Part shown: one piece after another, positions 30,230-41,579 of the stretch
How positions within the stretch are numbered: position 1 is the stretch's first letter
How the letters are laid out: each line of letters starts with the position of its first letter
Translations under genes and position numbers: made by a program
Assembly: GCA_025766275.1 (NCBI GenBank)
Contig: JAFKAC010000004.1
Coordinates: forward strand, 1,054,001-1,118,000
DNA from: Lactarius indigo
Taxonomy: Eukaryota > Basidiomycota > Agaricomycetes > Russulales > Russulaceae
Length of the DNA: 64,000 nucleotides
Direction of reading: 5' to 3'
The notes under the pieces: model-generated
The model's input: the letters and a program-made list of their open reading frames with translations, nothing else
The model's database searches: none
Told to the model about the DNA's origin: nothing

Positions 30230-33200
30230 GCGTCGATGATTTGGTAACAAACCAAGGAGAGCTCGCAATAATATTAAATTTCAATCAATCAAGTCAGGAA
30301 GCGACAATCGAAGCTTGTGCGCCGCTACCGGCAAATACCACGCAACAAGACATCGCAGCGGCGTACATCTCTCTATGTGATTCAGAAAACCCCAACCTAA
30401 GCACCTACCTTAATACCTCGGAATCTAACAGCAGCGATCAGCCGGCCTGGCAGGAAGGCAAAAGCATCGCCTTCGCCGACGCAAAAGCACCGACCGCAAT
30501 ATACCTCGGCAAGAAATACAAACCCGTAGCACTCAAAATCAGACCAATAGAAACCGAACTCCCAAGCCGGTTCAGAATAATCCGCGAAATAACCGGCGAC
30601 CCACTACAAGACCTACTGGCACTACCCACTAAACCAAGCGAGTTCCGACCGACCGGCCGATATACTAGCGAACGCAAAACGCAATTCGACCTCGCGCACG
30701 CCGGTACCTTCTTATTACCAGAAGAACGCAAGCTAATGCACGAATTCATGTGCATCCAGAATAAAGCATTTGCCTGGGAAGATGCGGAGCGTGGACACTT
30801 CCGCGAAGACTTCTTTCCACCGATCGAAATCCCTACGATCCCGCACAAGCCTTGGGCTCAGCGAAACATACCAATACCACCCGGAATCTACGACGAAGTC
30901 TGCCGGTTAATAAAATGCAAGATCGACGCCGGCGTATACGAGCCATCAAACTCTTCATACCGATCTCGGTGGTTCTGCGTCGTAAAGAAAGATGGAAAAT
31001 CACTGCGCATAGTCCACAGCCTGGAGCCGCTTAACAAAGTTACAATCAAGCACGCCGGCGTCACCCCATTCACTGATCAGATTGGCGAGCATTTCGCCGG
31101 CCGAGCATGCGGCGGCATGCTAGACCTATATGTCGGCTACGATGAACGAGGCTTATCACCAGAATCATGAGATTTAACAACCTTCCAATCACCATTCGGC
31201 GCCTTGCGACTGGTCACTTTACCCATGGGATGGACGAACTCAGTCCCGATATTTCACGACGACGTCACATACATATTGCAGCCAGAGATCCCGGACGTCA
31301 CGGTTCCTTACATCGATGATGTGCCGATTCGCAGACCGGCAGGTCGGTACGAACTAGCCGATGGAACCGAAGAACGAATATTAGAAAATACCGGCATCCG
31401 CCGATTTATCTGGGAGCACTTCCAAGGACTCAATCGAGTAGTCCAGCGAGTCAAGTACTGCGGCGGCACGTTTAGCGGCCTAAAATCAATACTTTGCGCA
31501 GAGGAAATAACTGCAGTTGGACACCAGTGCACACCGCGCGGAAGGCTACCAGAGGTGGCCCGCGTGAACAAGATTGTTAACTGGGGACCGTGCAAAGACC
31601 TATCTGAAGTTCGCGCATTCCTCGGCACTGTAGGAGTGTGCAGGATATTCATACAAAACTTCGCGAAACGAGCCAACTAGCTCATCAATCTCACTCGCAA
31701 AGGCGTTCCATTCGAATTTGGACCGGCGCAAGTTGCGGCCCAAGAAGATTTAAAGCAGGCCCTCTTGAGTTCGCCGGCGCTTCGGCCGATTGACTACCAA
31801 TCCGACTCACCGGTAATACTGGCCGTGGACACCTCACCAATAGCCGTAGGGTTTTACCTCTGCCAGGCCGACTCAGCAATGCCGAAAAAGCGGTACTACG
31901 CACGCTTTGGTTCGTTGCCGCTAAACGACCGAGAGCGCCGCTTTTTGCAACCGAAGCTAGAACTATACGGCCTCTATAGGGCACTGCGCGCTTACAAAAT
32001 ATTCATCGTCGGCGTGCGCAACCTAATAGTGGAAGTAGATGCCAGGTATATCAAAGGCATGCTCAATAATCCAGACATCGCACCGTCGGCCAGCGTCAAC
32101 CGCTGGATAGTATCAATTCTAACCTTTCATTTTGAGCTGCGCCATGTCCCCGGAAAGCAGCACGGACCGGATGGACTCTCTCGGCGGCCAGTACAGCCGG
32201 ATGACGAACAAGAAGAGGAGGAAGAAAGCAGCGAAGAAGAATTCGAAGATTGGATTGATAACCTATATGGCTTCATGCATATGGTTAACCACCCGGTCAC
32301 GGCGCCTCGCACAAACCAACTTCTATACACCATCGCAAGCACGAACATACCAGAAAAGCGACCATATGAGATGGCCGACGCATTTCCATATGAGCCGAAC
32401 TACGATCTAATCCCACGAACGAAAGCGGCCGCGCGAGCCGACGAAAAACTAGCGGCAGCGCACGACTGGCTGACCTTCCTGGAGCGACCGGAAGGCATGA
32501 CAGAACAAGATTATACCGCTCTAGTGCGCTTTGCAGCAAGATTCTTCGTAGACGACGGGCTACTCTGGAAGCGAAACCCGCAGGGGGCTCACCAGAGAGT
32601 CCTGTATCGGCACCGACGCATTGAAGCAATACACGCGGCCCACGACGATACCGGGCACCGCGGCTTCTACGCGACCCGAGCTCTACTAATAGAACGGTAC
32701 TGGTGGCCATTCATGGGCGACGACATCGCTTGGTACGTGCGCACCTGCCATGTCTGCCAGACCCGGCAGACCCAGCAAATCTCAATACCGCCGGTGGTCG
32801 CCACCCCCGCACCTTTATTTGCGAAGATGTATATGGACACAATGCACCTCCCGCGTGCCGCTGGCTACTCCTACATTGTACAAGGCCGCTGCTCTCTGAC
32901 CGGATACCCAGAATTTAGAATGCTCCGAAAAGAAACGGCTCAGGCACTCGGCGACTGGATATTCCAAGATGTACTATGCCAATGGGGAACGCTGACAGAA
33001 ATAGTCTCAGATAACGGCAAGCCCTTCGTCGCAGCGCTCGGCCACTTGGAGCGCAAGTACCACGTGACGCATATTAGGATAAGCGGATATAACTCTCGTG
33101 CGAATGGCATAGTAGAGCGCGCGCACTTCGACGTGCGGCAAGCGCTGTTTAAAGCGGTCGACGGTGAGCAAAACCGCTGGCCGCAGGCAACATATTCCGT

Positions 33201-33849
33201 ATTCTGGTCGGAGCGCGTTACGCCGCAGAAGCGTCTCGGCTGCTCGCCATTCTTCGCGGCGACCGGCGTTCACCCACTGCTACCCTTCGACATCGTAGAA
33301 GCAAACTATCTATCGCCCCCACCCGATTCAATACTAGCGACAACTGACCTCATCGCCCGGCGGGCGGTAGCTCTACAAAAGTGACCGGAAGACCTAGACC
33401 GGCTCAAGGCGAGAGTCCACGAACACCGCAATCGCGCGGCCCTCCGGTTCGAGAAGGCACATTCGGCAACAATTCGCGACTACAATTTCAAAAGAGGCAC
33501 TCTAGTCCTAATCCGCAACACCGCGATAGAAAAAGCACTGAATCGCAAAATGCGGCCGCGCTACTTCGGACCACTAGTAGTGGTCTCGTGAAACAAAGGA
33601 GGGGCCTACATAGTATGCGAACTCGACGGCACACTGCTACACAGCACCATAGCAGCCTTCAGAGTGGTGCCGTATTTTGCCCGCGAATATATGGACATAC
33701 CCGATCTAGAACAACATTTGGACGTCTCGGTCGCTCGGTTGCGCGAATTGGAAGCCAGTGGCGAACCGGATGTGGACCCACGGCAAGGCACCCAGGAGAG
33801 CGAAGACGACGAAGATATACCCGAGGCAGCCGAAGAACTCGACATGTGA
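30223..33849 (+). pseudogene. pol: Reverse transcriptase, RNase H and integrase of element X
   Basis: A single frame broken by stops at 31168-31170 (TGA), 31678-31680 (TAG), 33382-33384 (TGA) and 33589-33591 (TGA). RT: KKDGKSLRIVHS, LPMGWTNS, YIDDVP. RNase H: AVDTSPIAVG, ELYGLYRAL, EVDARY. Integrase: zinc site GHRGFY.. CHVCQ, D in MYMDTMH, D in VSDNGKPF, E in NGIVERAH. The tail is acidic (about 33700-33849). Relative to gag-PR the frame is -1; only a T-run at the stop (T TTT TAA) could serve as a slip site. There is no chromodomain. Confidence 0.9.
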
Positions 33850-34207
33850 ACATTCCATAAGCGCGAAAACACGGGCTGCGAAAGAGCCATCTCTGGACTT
33901 TAATTTTCTATAGTCTTACTTTATTATTGCTTTTAATCCTATGCGAACAGTGAAATAACACGCGATATACCCGCTACACGAGGCCGAACCCCAAGCGCAC
34001 CGAGCACACACATGCCAGCCTAACAAGCCTGTTTCCGCAGTACCGGGCCAACTAAAACACCGAACTTCCGCAATAGCCAACGCCCACGGGGACTCTCACA
34101 TCGAGATAAACAACTTCTCCAGTACAGCAGGAGGCCGCTACAAGCTCGCTACCAAAATTCTGGGTATACCAGCGCCACCGCTCCTTCACGATCCAATGCG
34201 ACAGTCC
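33850..34207. other. Convergent spacer between pol and the antisense genes of element X
   Basis: About 0.36 kb where the sense pol and antisense gene C end toward each other. It should hold both 3' ends; no ORF of note. Confidence 0.5.
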
Positions 34208-34994
34208 TTAGACACCTACCCCAGTCTCACCACCATCGTCCTCTGCACCGTCTTCCGCACCAGCAACAAAATAACCTTCGGCGCCAATACCAATGTGCAA
34301 CTCTACAGCGAAGCGATTAGGCATAAAGCGGCGAAAAAGAAATAGGCAAAGCATACCGCGAGGCGAGCGGCCCAGACTCATGATCTTCGGGAGCGACCCT
34401 CGCTTGCAAATCACCGTCAGCCGGTCAGATCGCAACTTCGAGAGGTACCAATAATAGTCCTCGCGCGAAATGTCCCCGGCAGCCCGAAGCGACTCAAACT
34501 CGATAGCGGCACGATCATAAACATCCGGGACCTGCTCGCTAACCAGTGCTCCGGCGAGACACTCCTCAAGAGCAGCACTCTGCGTGCGACATAAGACCCC
34601 CGTATACAGCAACACTCGGCTTCGAACGTGCTCAGTGACCATGGGGAACTCGAGCAGCCAATTAACATCCGCAAATGGTGCGGCCTCGGTCTGAACAAGC
34701 GAACGCAGGGCATATGCGTCGGCCCCCATCTCGCCATCGTTAGCAGCATCCGCCATCAGCCGAAGATAATCCTAGAAGTGCCCAATCACCATGGAATGAA
34801 CAAAACACATAGATTTAGCGACGTACCCACGACCCCTGGAACAAGCGTAGCCACGACGCGATCTGCGGCGCCTGGCGAGGACACTGCGACCAAGTTTCGC
34901 CAAACACAAAGAAACTAGTCAAAGCGGAATCGAAGGCAGCCTTGAGCAAACCCTCGGGCAAGTAGGCATCAGAGTCATGACCGGTATCAGCCAT
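34208..34994 (-). CDS. Antisense gene C of element X (unknown family)
   Basis: Two exons, 34994-34827 and 34771-34208, with a 55-nt GT..AG intron in phase 0, coding for about 243 residues. Exon 1 ends in a Trp codon and exon 2 begins DYLRLM; gene B has the same arrangement (W, then EYAERM), so the intron position is conserved. The middle part (APFADVNWLLEFP, RTQSAALEE, EFESLRAAGDISREDYYW) aligns with gene B. The C-terminal 70 residues are unique and end acidic. No stop interrupts it although the sense pol of the same element has four. Function unknown. Confidence 0.6.
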
Positions 34995-35160
34995 GGCAGG
35001 GAATGTTGGGACCGGCTCACAGCGAACAAGCCGCTTTAATGCGAGACAACTCGCTACAGACTCTTTTCACATGTCAATGGACGAAGATCGACACAAGCGA
35101 CACCATTTAATAACCGGTTGTAGTACGCCAATTACAAAGGCCGGACAGGTACAAGGAACG

Positions 35161-35821
35161 CTACTCCGCATCATGCGATACCCCCTCGGTCGCCGAAGAG
35201 CTTCGCCGCGCGGTTTCGGCCAGTAAACTAGCCCGACCGAGCCGCTCCTCCTGCCACTGATACTCGTCGAAACTGATAACGCCAGCAGCAAGAAGGTCCC
35301 GAAACTCGGCAATGGCTAAGACGTACGGGTCCCGAAGCGCAGATACCCCCGGTCCATGGATAACGTTCGCGATAACGGCGGACTGAGCGCGGCTGAATAC
35401 GACGGCATACCGAATGAGCCGCGACTGGTGCTCCTCGAAAACGCCAGGGAATAATAGAAGCCATTCCAGCTCGGCATGAGGCGCGGCAGCTTCCTCGATG
35501 ATGGTCCGAAGCTCCCGAGCGGACTCGGCGAGGTTATGAACACCAGCACGGGTGGCCATGCGCTCGGCATATTCCTGGAGAAGTTAGGCGTCTAGCAAAG
35601 ACAAGCGAAAAGAAGCGTCGTACCCAAGCGCGATAGAAATCTCGAAGGAAGTCGGCAACATCCGCGGGGCGGCGCTGAAGACCGAACCACCGCTTGGAAA
35701 GCACGGCCAGCTGCGCAATCGCACGCACATACGTGCGACAGTTTTCGCCATCGCTCGAGTCCACCAGACTAGAGTTATTCGAAGGAACGGGCATCGAGCG
35801 CAAAGGGAGAAAACGTTCCAT
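35161..35821 (-). CDS. Antisense gene B of element X (unknown family)
   Basis: Two exons, 35821-35624 and 35574-35161, with a 49-nt intron that has a CTAAC branch site and CCAG acceptor, phase 0, about 203 residues. Exon 2 contains APHAELEWLLLFPG, SRAQSAVIANV and EFRDLLAAGVISFDEYQW, the family core shared with gene C and more distantly with gene A. Predicted mostly helical, no signal peptide or membrane segment. Ends in a short Ser/Arg-rich tail. Function unknown. Confidence 0.6.
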
Positions 35822-36060
35822 CCCTACTCACACCGCAAGCGCGACAAAAGTATCGCCAGCGCCGAGATGCCGGCCTGACGCGGTGGCTGAGGACAGCCAA
35901 ATTAATTTTTTCAGGGGGGGAAAGCGCAAGAAAAAGCGCAAGGCAATCGGCGCTAACTCATTTCAACGAAACGTGGCAAGATTGATACATTCCCAGGCAC
36001 AGGGCAACACGGAAAGTCTATTTACAAATGTTCTACAACGGTACATCGGGCGACCGCGGC

Positions 36061-37547
36061 TTACTCGGCGCCGAGATCCCCGGAAATGCCCGCCCAGTCC
36101 ATTTCGGCATCTTCCTCCTCATACTCGTATTCGGTCCCGTCTTCAATTTCATCCTTGTCAGCCGCTTCGGCATCATCATCCGAGGGCGCGTCAACGTCGA
36201 TCGCTCGCTCCTTACCCTTCGACGAAGCGCGCGTTCGCGGCCGTTTCGGTGGCGGCTGCCTGAGAGAAGTGCCGGGCTCAACCATCATACCAAGATAGCT
36301 GGCCAACTGGAAGCGAAGGAAAATGATATTCTCGTCGATCAATGTACGAGAAGCCATCGCGCGAGCAAGCTCAGCACGATAAAACACGATCGTCGCGGCG
36401 AGCTCGACGCCCGAACAGTCCTCTGGGGGACCGAAAAAGGCGCCGGCGCGAGCGTTGCCAGAGAACGAGCCGGCGCGAGCACTGCCAGACGGCGCGGGAC
36501 TGGGCGAAGTGACACCGGGTGAAGTGACACCGGGAGAGGGAACACGGGGAGGCGTGGCGGCGCCTGCCCGACGGCGGCGACGGCGCAGAAGCGGCGCCCG
36601 AACACACGCGCGATCCCCGTGAACGCACCGCCAGCACGGATACGGCGGCAAACTACCGACAACGGGCGCGCATTTAACCTTGCTCTTGATGCAAGTCATG
36701 CACTAGAAGACAGGTTAGCCAACACCCAAGAGAAGCCGACCAAAACGCACCCGCCGCCACCCAGCGATCAACGTAACATCCATCAATTCGGGCATACGAC
36801 CGCGCTTAACGCCGCGACCGGTCCCCGACCCGGAAGCGACCGCGGGCTCCTCAGAAAGCGCGGCGGCGGCACCAGACGGGGAAGGCGCCGCCCCAGCCGC
36901 ACGAAGAGCAGGAGATTGGATGGAACTCTGCGAAAAGAGTTCTGATAAGCCGAAGGTGGGAGAACCGCCGACAGGTGAAGGGCCGAGTGGGCGCGTGGAC
37001 GACTGCAAGAGCGGCGATGGAACCGGCAGCGACGGCGGCATGTCGGGCCTGGTGTCGGCTGTGAGAATGGCTGCACGGTGGGCCTCGAACTCGGCACGAG
37101 ACAAAGTACCAGCCTCCACCTGTCGGCGGTACTCGGCGAGCCACGCATAGTCACCGGGTATATCGGCCGACCCAGGCGGAACCGACGGCGCCAACAAGGA
37201 GCCCAGCCGCTCCTCGCTCCCAGCGACAAGACGAGGCGAATGTTCAAGCCAAGCCACCGAAGCGAACGGAAGCAGGCAGCTGCGTGCAGCGCCAACAAGA
37301 GCGTCCACCTCCTGATCGACGCCAACATCTACGCCGGCCTCGATCGCCGACGAAACGACAAGTTCCTGTCAACCCGATCAACCACGATCAGCACGGATCA
37401 AAGCCGACAAGTACTCACCAGAGCCGACGAAAAGGTCTGCGCTAGCTCGTCGGCCGACGTGGCATCCAAATCGGTCCTCTCAAACTCGGGGCGAAGATGC
37501 AAGAGCGACAACTTAGCGAACGAAAAAACACAGGATTTTTGCGACAT
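36061..37547 (-). CDS. Antisense gene A of element X: Zn2Cys6-type zinc-cluster protein
   Basis: Three exons, 37547-37419, 37365-36751 and 36702-36061, introns of 53 and 48 nt, all phase 0; the first donor is GTGAGT and the second intron has a CTAAC branch site. Product about 461 residues. Exon 2 carries a core like genes B and C (LLPFASVAWLEHSPR, YRRQVEAGTLSRAEFEAH). Splicing exon 2 to exon 3 creates the pattern C-X2-C-X6-C-X11-C-X2-C-X6-C (CMTCIKSKVKC.. CWRCVHGDRAC), the spacing of fungal Zn(II)2Cys6 binuclear clusters, followed by an Arg stretch. The C-terminal part has a basic PPPKRPRTRASSKGKERA segment, likely a nuclear signal, and a strongly acidic tail. A DNA-binding regulator is the natural inference. 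Confidence 0.65.
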
Positions 37548-37718
37548 GTTAGAAGAATCGACTCAAGGAAGAAAAACGGCGAAAGGACGACGATAACAAT
37601 ATCGGCGACAATGTATGGCGGACTCGTGGACCATTCTCACGCTACCGGCACCGCCCGACGACTTCTACCACGCGATGCTATTGCGCTGACTGACTGAGGA
37701 CAGTCAGAAGCTCAGCCA

Positions 37719-37728
37719 AGAGGGGAAA
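37719..37728 (+). other. Polypurine tract of element X
   Basis: AGAGGGGAAA directly before the 3' LTR. Confidence 0.75.
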
Positions 37729-38580
37729 TGATACACCCGGCGCGCCGCTAAGCGTTAATTTTCGCTAATCTAAGCTAATACGACAATATGCGGCAGACCG
37801 GCCCAACCGGCCCGTCTAGAGTACTGCGATCGGTCACTCTCGGCGGCGGGAAGAGCGGCCCATGGTGATGGGCCGAGACGCCTGAATATTCTAGCCGCAT
37901 ATGCGAACGGTAGCCTACTGCTGCAATCACGGGTGCGGCCCCAGCGCGGGGTACGGGACGGTGCCTATATTAGCGCGGAACATGTGAAAGCCCCAGAAAC
38001 CGATCAGGGCCGACATGGCGAATAGCGACATACCGGAGCGGCCGAGCAGAATCACAGGCGCGGCCATGGCGCGAATAGGCAAAGCAGCACCTAGGGTTGG
38101 TAAGGCGACACCCCAGAGAAGAGCGGATCAGACCGGCATGGGTTTAAGGCAGGAGAGTAAGATGGACGTTCAGCAAGGGAAAAGCGGCGAGGTGCGGATT
38201 CGGTCGGCGAGCGGCAGCACATAAATAGCTCTATACCACAGGTACAAGAACAGCAACCTTCGGGGAGCCCATAGCGACCTCATTCTATTCATACGCTCAT
38301 ATCCTACTATTCGATTATCTACGACATCTATTCTATTTTGATTTCGCGAAGCACCCGTGTGTGCGTTTTTGGCTATACCTCGGCTATTCGCAGCCCTGCG
38401 TCGTGTTAAGACTACATCGCTCTCACCTCGGTCGGCTTCGGCTCGTTCGGTCCCGCGTTGGTGCGCCTTCGGTTAAAGTCGCCATCGGCTGGATTATCGG
38501 TCCTATATTCCCTGACTTCTCGAACCCAATATCACTCCTTTACCGGTCGTTCTTGCGTTTAGCGACGGTTTAGGGTATCA
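37729..38580 (+). repeat. 3' LTR of element X
   Basis: 852-bp copy of 19584-20435. By position it would also serve as the upstream region of antisense gene A, read from the opposite strand. Confidence 0.95.
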
Positions 38581-41016
38581 CCGGGCATCGCAAGGACGCA
38601 ATGAATCCTAGAAAGACACTACTGGTGGCCAAGACTACGAAAAGACATGTATGAATATGTGCAAGGGTGCGCAGAGTGCCAAAGGAACAAGGTCAACACC
38701 AGACCAATTAGGGCGGCCTTACACCCTATAACGCCAGTACTGGAAGCCACCCCGTTCCAGACGGTAGCATTGGACTTCATCACCAAACTGCCTATATCAA
38801 ACAGACACGATAGCATACTGATGGTTACTGACCATGACTGCAGCAAGGCTTCCGTCTTTATACCATGCAAGGAAGAAATCACCGCCGAAGAAATGGCTGC
38901 CCTGTACGTTGACCATGTTTTCAAACGTTACAGACTACCGTGTAAAATTATCAGCGATCGTGACCCTTGATTCACATCCAAGTTCACCTGAGAGGCATGT
39001 CGCATCCTTGGGATTCAGCAGAACATATCCACAGCATACCATCCACGTACCGATGGACAATCGGAAAGGACTAATCAGTGGCTAGAACAGTACCTGCATT
39101 TCTGGGTAAACGAGCGTCAAGATAACTGGACCACTTATCTATCAATTGCTGAATTCGCACATAACAATTGGCCCCATGAGCACACTAAGTGCTCGCCGTT
39201 CCAGCTTCTGATGGGATACGACCCACAAGCTGATTGGACCGATAAGCCCTCTCCAATTCCCCAAGTGACCATGCGACTAACACAGCTGAAAGAAGCTAGA
39301 GACAACGCCCAATGCCTCATGAAAAGGGCACAAGAAGCATGGGTGCACAACAAAGATACGCCCAAATTCCGCGTCAACGACCTCGTGTGGCTCGAAGGAA
39401 AGCATTTGTGAACCAATCAACCCACAGCAAAATTAGCAGCGCGACGCCACGGACCCTTTAGGGTGATACAGGTGATGTCACCTTACAATTATCGATTGGA
39501 GCTTCCCACGCAGTGGAGCATACACCCAGTGTTCCACATCGATCTTCTCACACCCTACAAGCAAACTCCCTTTCATGGCGAAAACTTCACATGACCGCTG
39601 CCGGAGCTGATCGATGGAGAGGAAGAATATGAGGTCGAGGCCATTCTAGACACTTGGCATGTCGGCAGAGGAAGATGCCTCCAGTACCTGATCAAGTGGA
39701 AAGGGTATCCGGACTCGGAGAACCAGTGGGTCAACAAGGATGACGTCTTCGCACCTGAAGCCCTCCGACAATATCAGGAAACCCTGATGCGCGGCCGAAC
39801 ACTTAAAAGCGGGGATGTATTAGCTCTAGAAAGTCATCCCCTTCTCCTCCGCTCTACCACTACTCACATGCCTACTTCCCCACTGCAACATGTCACACAA
39901 GTGGCACTCCTCGACTCCCTCGCGCAAGATGCACGCGCCCTCTTGGCTGAAGATGACGACACTGAAGTACCCAACACTCAGCTCACCCCATGGACACCTC
40001 TTAGACCAGCAGAGGGGCCTATCACCGCGCAAGAATGGGCGCACGTCACCACCAGGTTCCCCGACCCCACAACATTGCCCGACGATGAACAATCCATTGT
40101 CCACGTCTTCAGAAACGAGGCTGGGGAGCGCGAACCCATCGCCGCCATCCCCCCAAGTGACGACCTCATTGGCGTTCGTGGAATTTTCCTGCGCAACGAA
40201 GAGCGCACAAGCTCTGATGGAATACGAGTTGGAGGGTTGGAGGAGAGTAGCGGTGGAGTGGCAGAAAGAACAGCTGGACATGGCGGCAGCACGGCTGAGG
40301 GAGATGCGGGAGCGTTGGGAGAGATGGCGGCTGCTGAGGCTGGCCATGACAATGACGATTACTACCCAGCGAGACACCCCCTCCTTCGAACGAAACGTGA
40401 CCCTACTGATCCCCGCATCACGCCATGGCTCGTCTACACCGACGGCTCCCCCATGTTTCAAGGATGTCTGCGAGTACCCGGCGCAGCACCCACCCGTGAC
40501 TTCACCGCAGCCGAGGACCTGGCGCACGTCATTGCGCCTGAGGGGTTCCGGGCTAATCGACGACCCCATCATATTGCATACCCCATCACCGGGCCGGACA
40601 GCGTTGAGAGAGACGCCTCCCACGTTCAACTCATTGGAGGAGCCGAGCCAATGATCTTGGGGGTCATACCAGGTTCACCCCACGTCTACGGCAAACCCCT
40701 CTACGCAGAGCCACATGTCTCACCGGTGCTGCGCCCCATCTACCCGCACGAGGACCTCGTGATCTTCATGGCCGACAAAATCACCAACCACACACTCAAC
40801 CGCATCAACGATGAGACACTCACAGTGAAGGTGACGCGCTACTGCGTGGCAAGCTACGAGGTAGACCAGCTCCATGCACGGGTGAGTCAACTCCATGCCA
40901 TGATCCTATGCGCGCAAGACGACAAGCACGACTGCATTTATCGCCTTGAGCACGCCACGGCGCTGGAGCGCATTGCCGATGAACAGTGTAGTTGGCAACC
41001 GAGGGACTTCCGGTGA
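38581..41016 (+). pseudogene. pol: pol of element 2, second part (integrase, chromodomain, tail)
   Basis: Resumes the integrase zinc domain exactly where element X entered. TGA codons at 38602-38604, 38968-38970, 38989-38991, 39409-39411 and 39592-39594 stand at Arg codons of element 3. The second catalytic Asp (SDRDP) is still present, as are GPF and the chromodomain ([13 protein letters not shown]). The C-terminal tail (39787-41016) is open for 409 codons and matches the tails of elements 1 and 3. Confidence 0.9.
39890..40654 (+). CDS. Overlapping +1-frame ORF in the pol tail of element 2
   Basis: 254 open codons starting with ATG ([11 protein letters not shown]), +1 relative to pol. The helix core at about 40217-40350 ([12 protein letters not shown].. 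[20 protein letters not shown]) matches element 3 almost residue for residue and element 1 in pattern. It is free of stops although the pol frame of this element has many upstream. Confidence 0.45.
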   Translation: MSHKWHSSTPSRKMHAPSWLKMTTLKYPTLSSPHGHLLDQQRGLSPRKNGRTSPPGSPTPQHCPTMNNPLSTSSETRLGSANPSPPSPQVTTSLAFVEFSCATKSAQALMEYELEGWRRVAVEWQKEQLDMAAARLREMRERWERWRLLRLAMTMTITTQRDTPSFERNVTLLIPASRHGSSTPTAPPCFKDVCEYPAQHPPVTSPQPRTWRTSLRLRGSGLIDDPIILHTPSPGRTALRETPPTFNSLEEPSQ

Positions 41017-41045
41017 GTTGGGGTCTCACGCTGAAAAGGGGGTGA

Positions 41046-41579
41046 TGTTACGTTCTGCATGGGGACTCGTATACCCTTACTGTACCGGTTGCAACTACGG
41101 CGGTAAGGTAGATTAGTTGCGGACTTACTTACGGTGATACGGTAGTGCGATAGGCGATTACGACTGATAGCTGACTGAGCGGTGCCTCGATGACTCGATA
41201 CTAGTACAGGTACTAGTAGTATTAGTTTTGAGATGTTTCTGCGATACGTTGGACACTTACTTACTGTGCCTCATGGCAGCGCTTCAAAGCCTGCTCGATT
41301 TGTATTTAAATTGTCTTGTGAAGACCAAGATACGCCATCTTGGTCTTCTTGAATTGTCACTTGTTTCTATTTCTCCTTCCGCCTCATCCTCTTGTTTGAA
41401 CGAGTTTTGCATCCAACTCCAGTTGTGACAAATACAAGTCAAAAGGATCTTGCCGGTGTACCTCCGCGTATTCACTCAAGGCAGGAGCACGGACCTTCGT
41501 GTCGTTGTGTCGAGATCATTGCTAAGTTGTTACCACCTCATTGAAGCTCAAGTCGAGCTAATGTCGTGACGACATTACA
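41046..41579 (+). repeat. 3' LTR of element 2
   Basis: 534 bp, TGTTACGTTC.. ACATTACA, preceded by the PPT GAAAAGGGGGTGA at 41033-41045. TATA-like TATTTAAA at 41303 lies 34 nt before ATCTTGGTCTT (41337-41347). Confidence 0.92.

Larger units (their letters stand above)
19584..38580 (+). mobile_element. Large Ty3/gypsy element X with antisense genes
   Basis: LTRs of 852 bp at each end (TGATACACCC.. GGGTATCA), a 4-bp target duplication CCGG (19580-19583 and 38581-38584) whose removal rejoins the integrase codons of element 2. Without the copia insertion it is about 12.05 kb. Order: gag-PR, RT-RH-IN in the -1 frame, then 3.9 kb holding three genes on the opposite strand, PPT, LTR. It belongs to a clade distinct from elements 1-3: no chromodomain, protease DPGC, RT YIDD. 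The sense frames carry four stops, so this copy is defective. Confidence 0.92.
14244..41579 (+). mobile_element. Ty3/gypsy chromodomain retrotransposon (element 2), decayed host of nested insertions
   Basis: Same family as elements 1 and 3. Removing the solo LTR (460 bp plus 5) and element X (18997 bp plus 4) leaves about 7.9 kb, the normal family length. The 5' LTR without the solo LTR is 534 bp, as is the 3' LTR. At least twelve in-frame TGA codons stand where element 3 has Arg codons. Flanks are ACTGG on the left and AACAC on the right, so no target duplication is visible. Confidence 0.93.
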
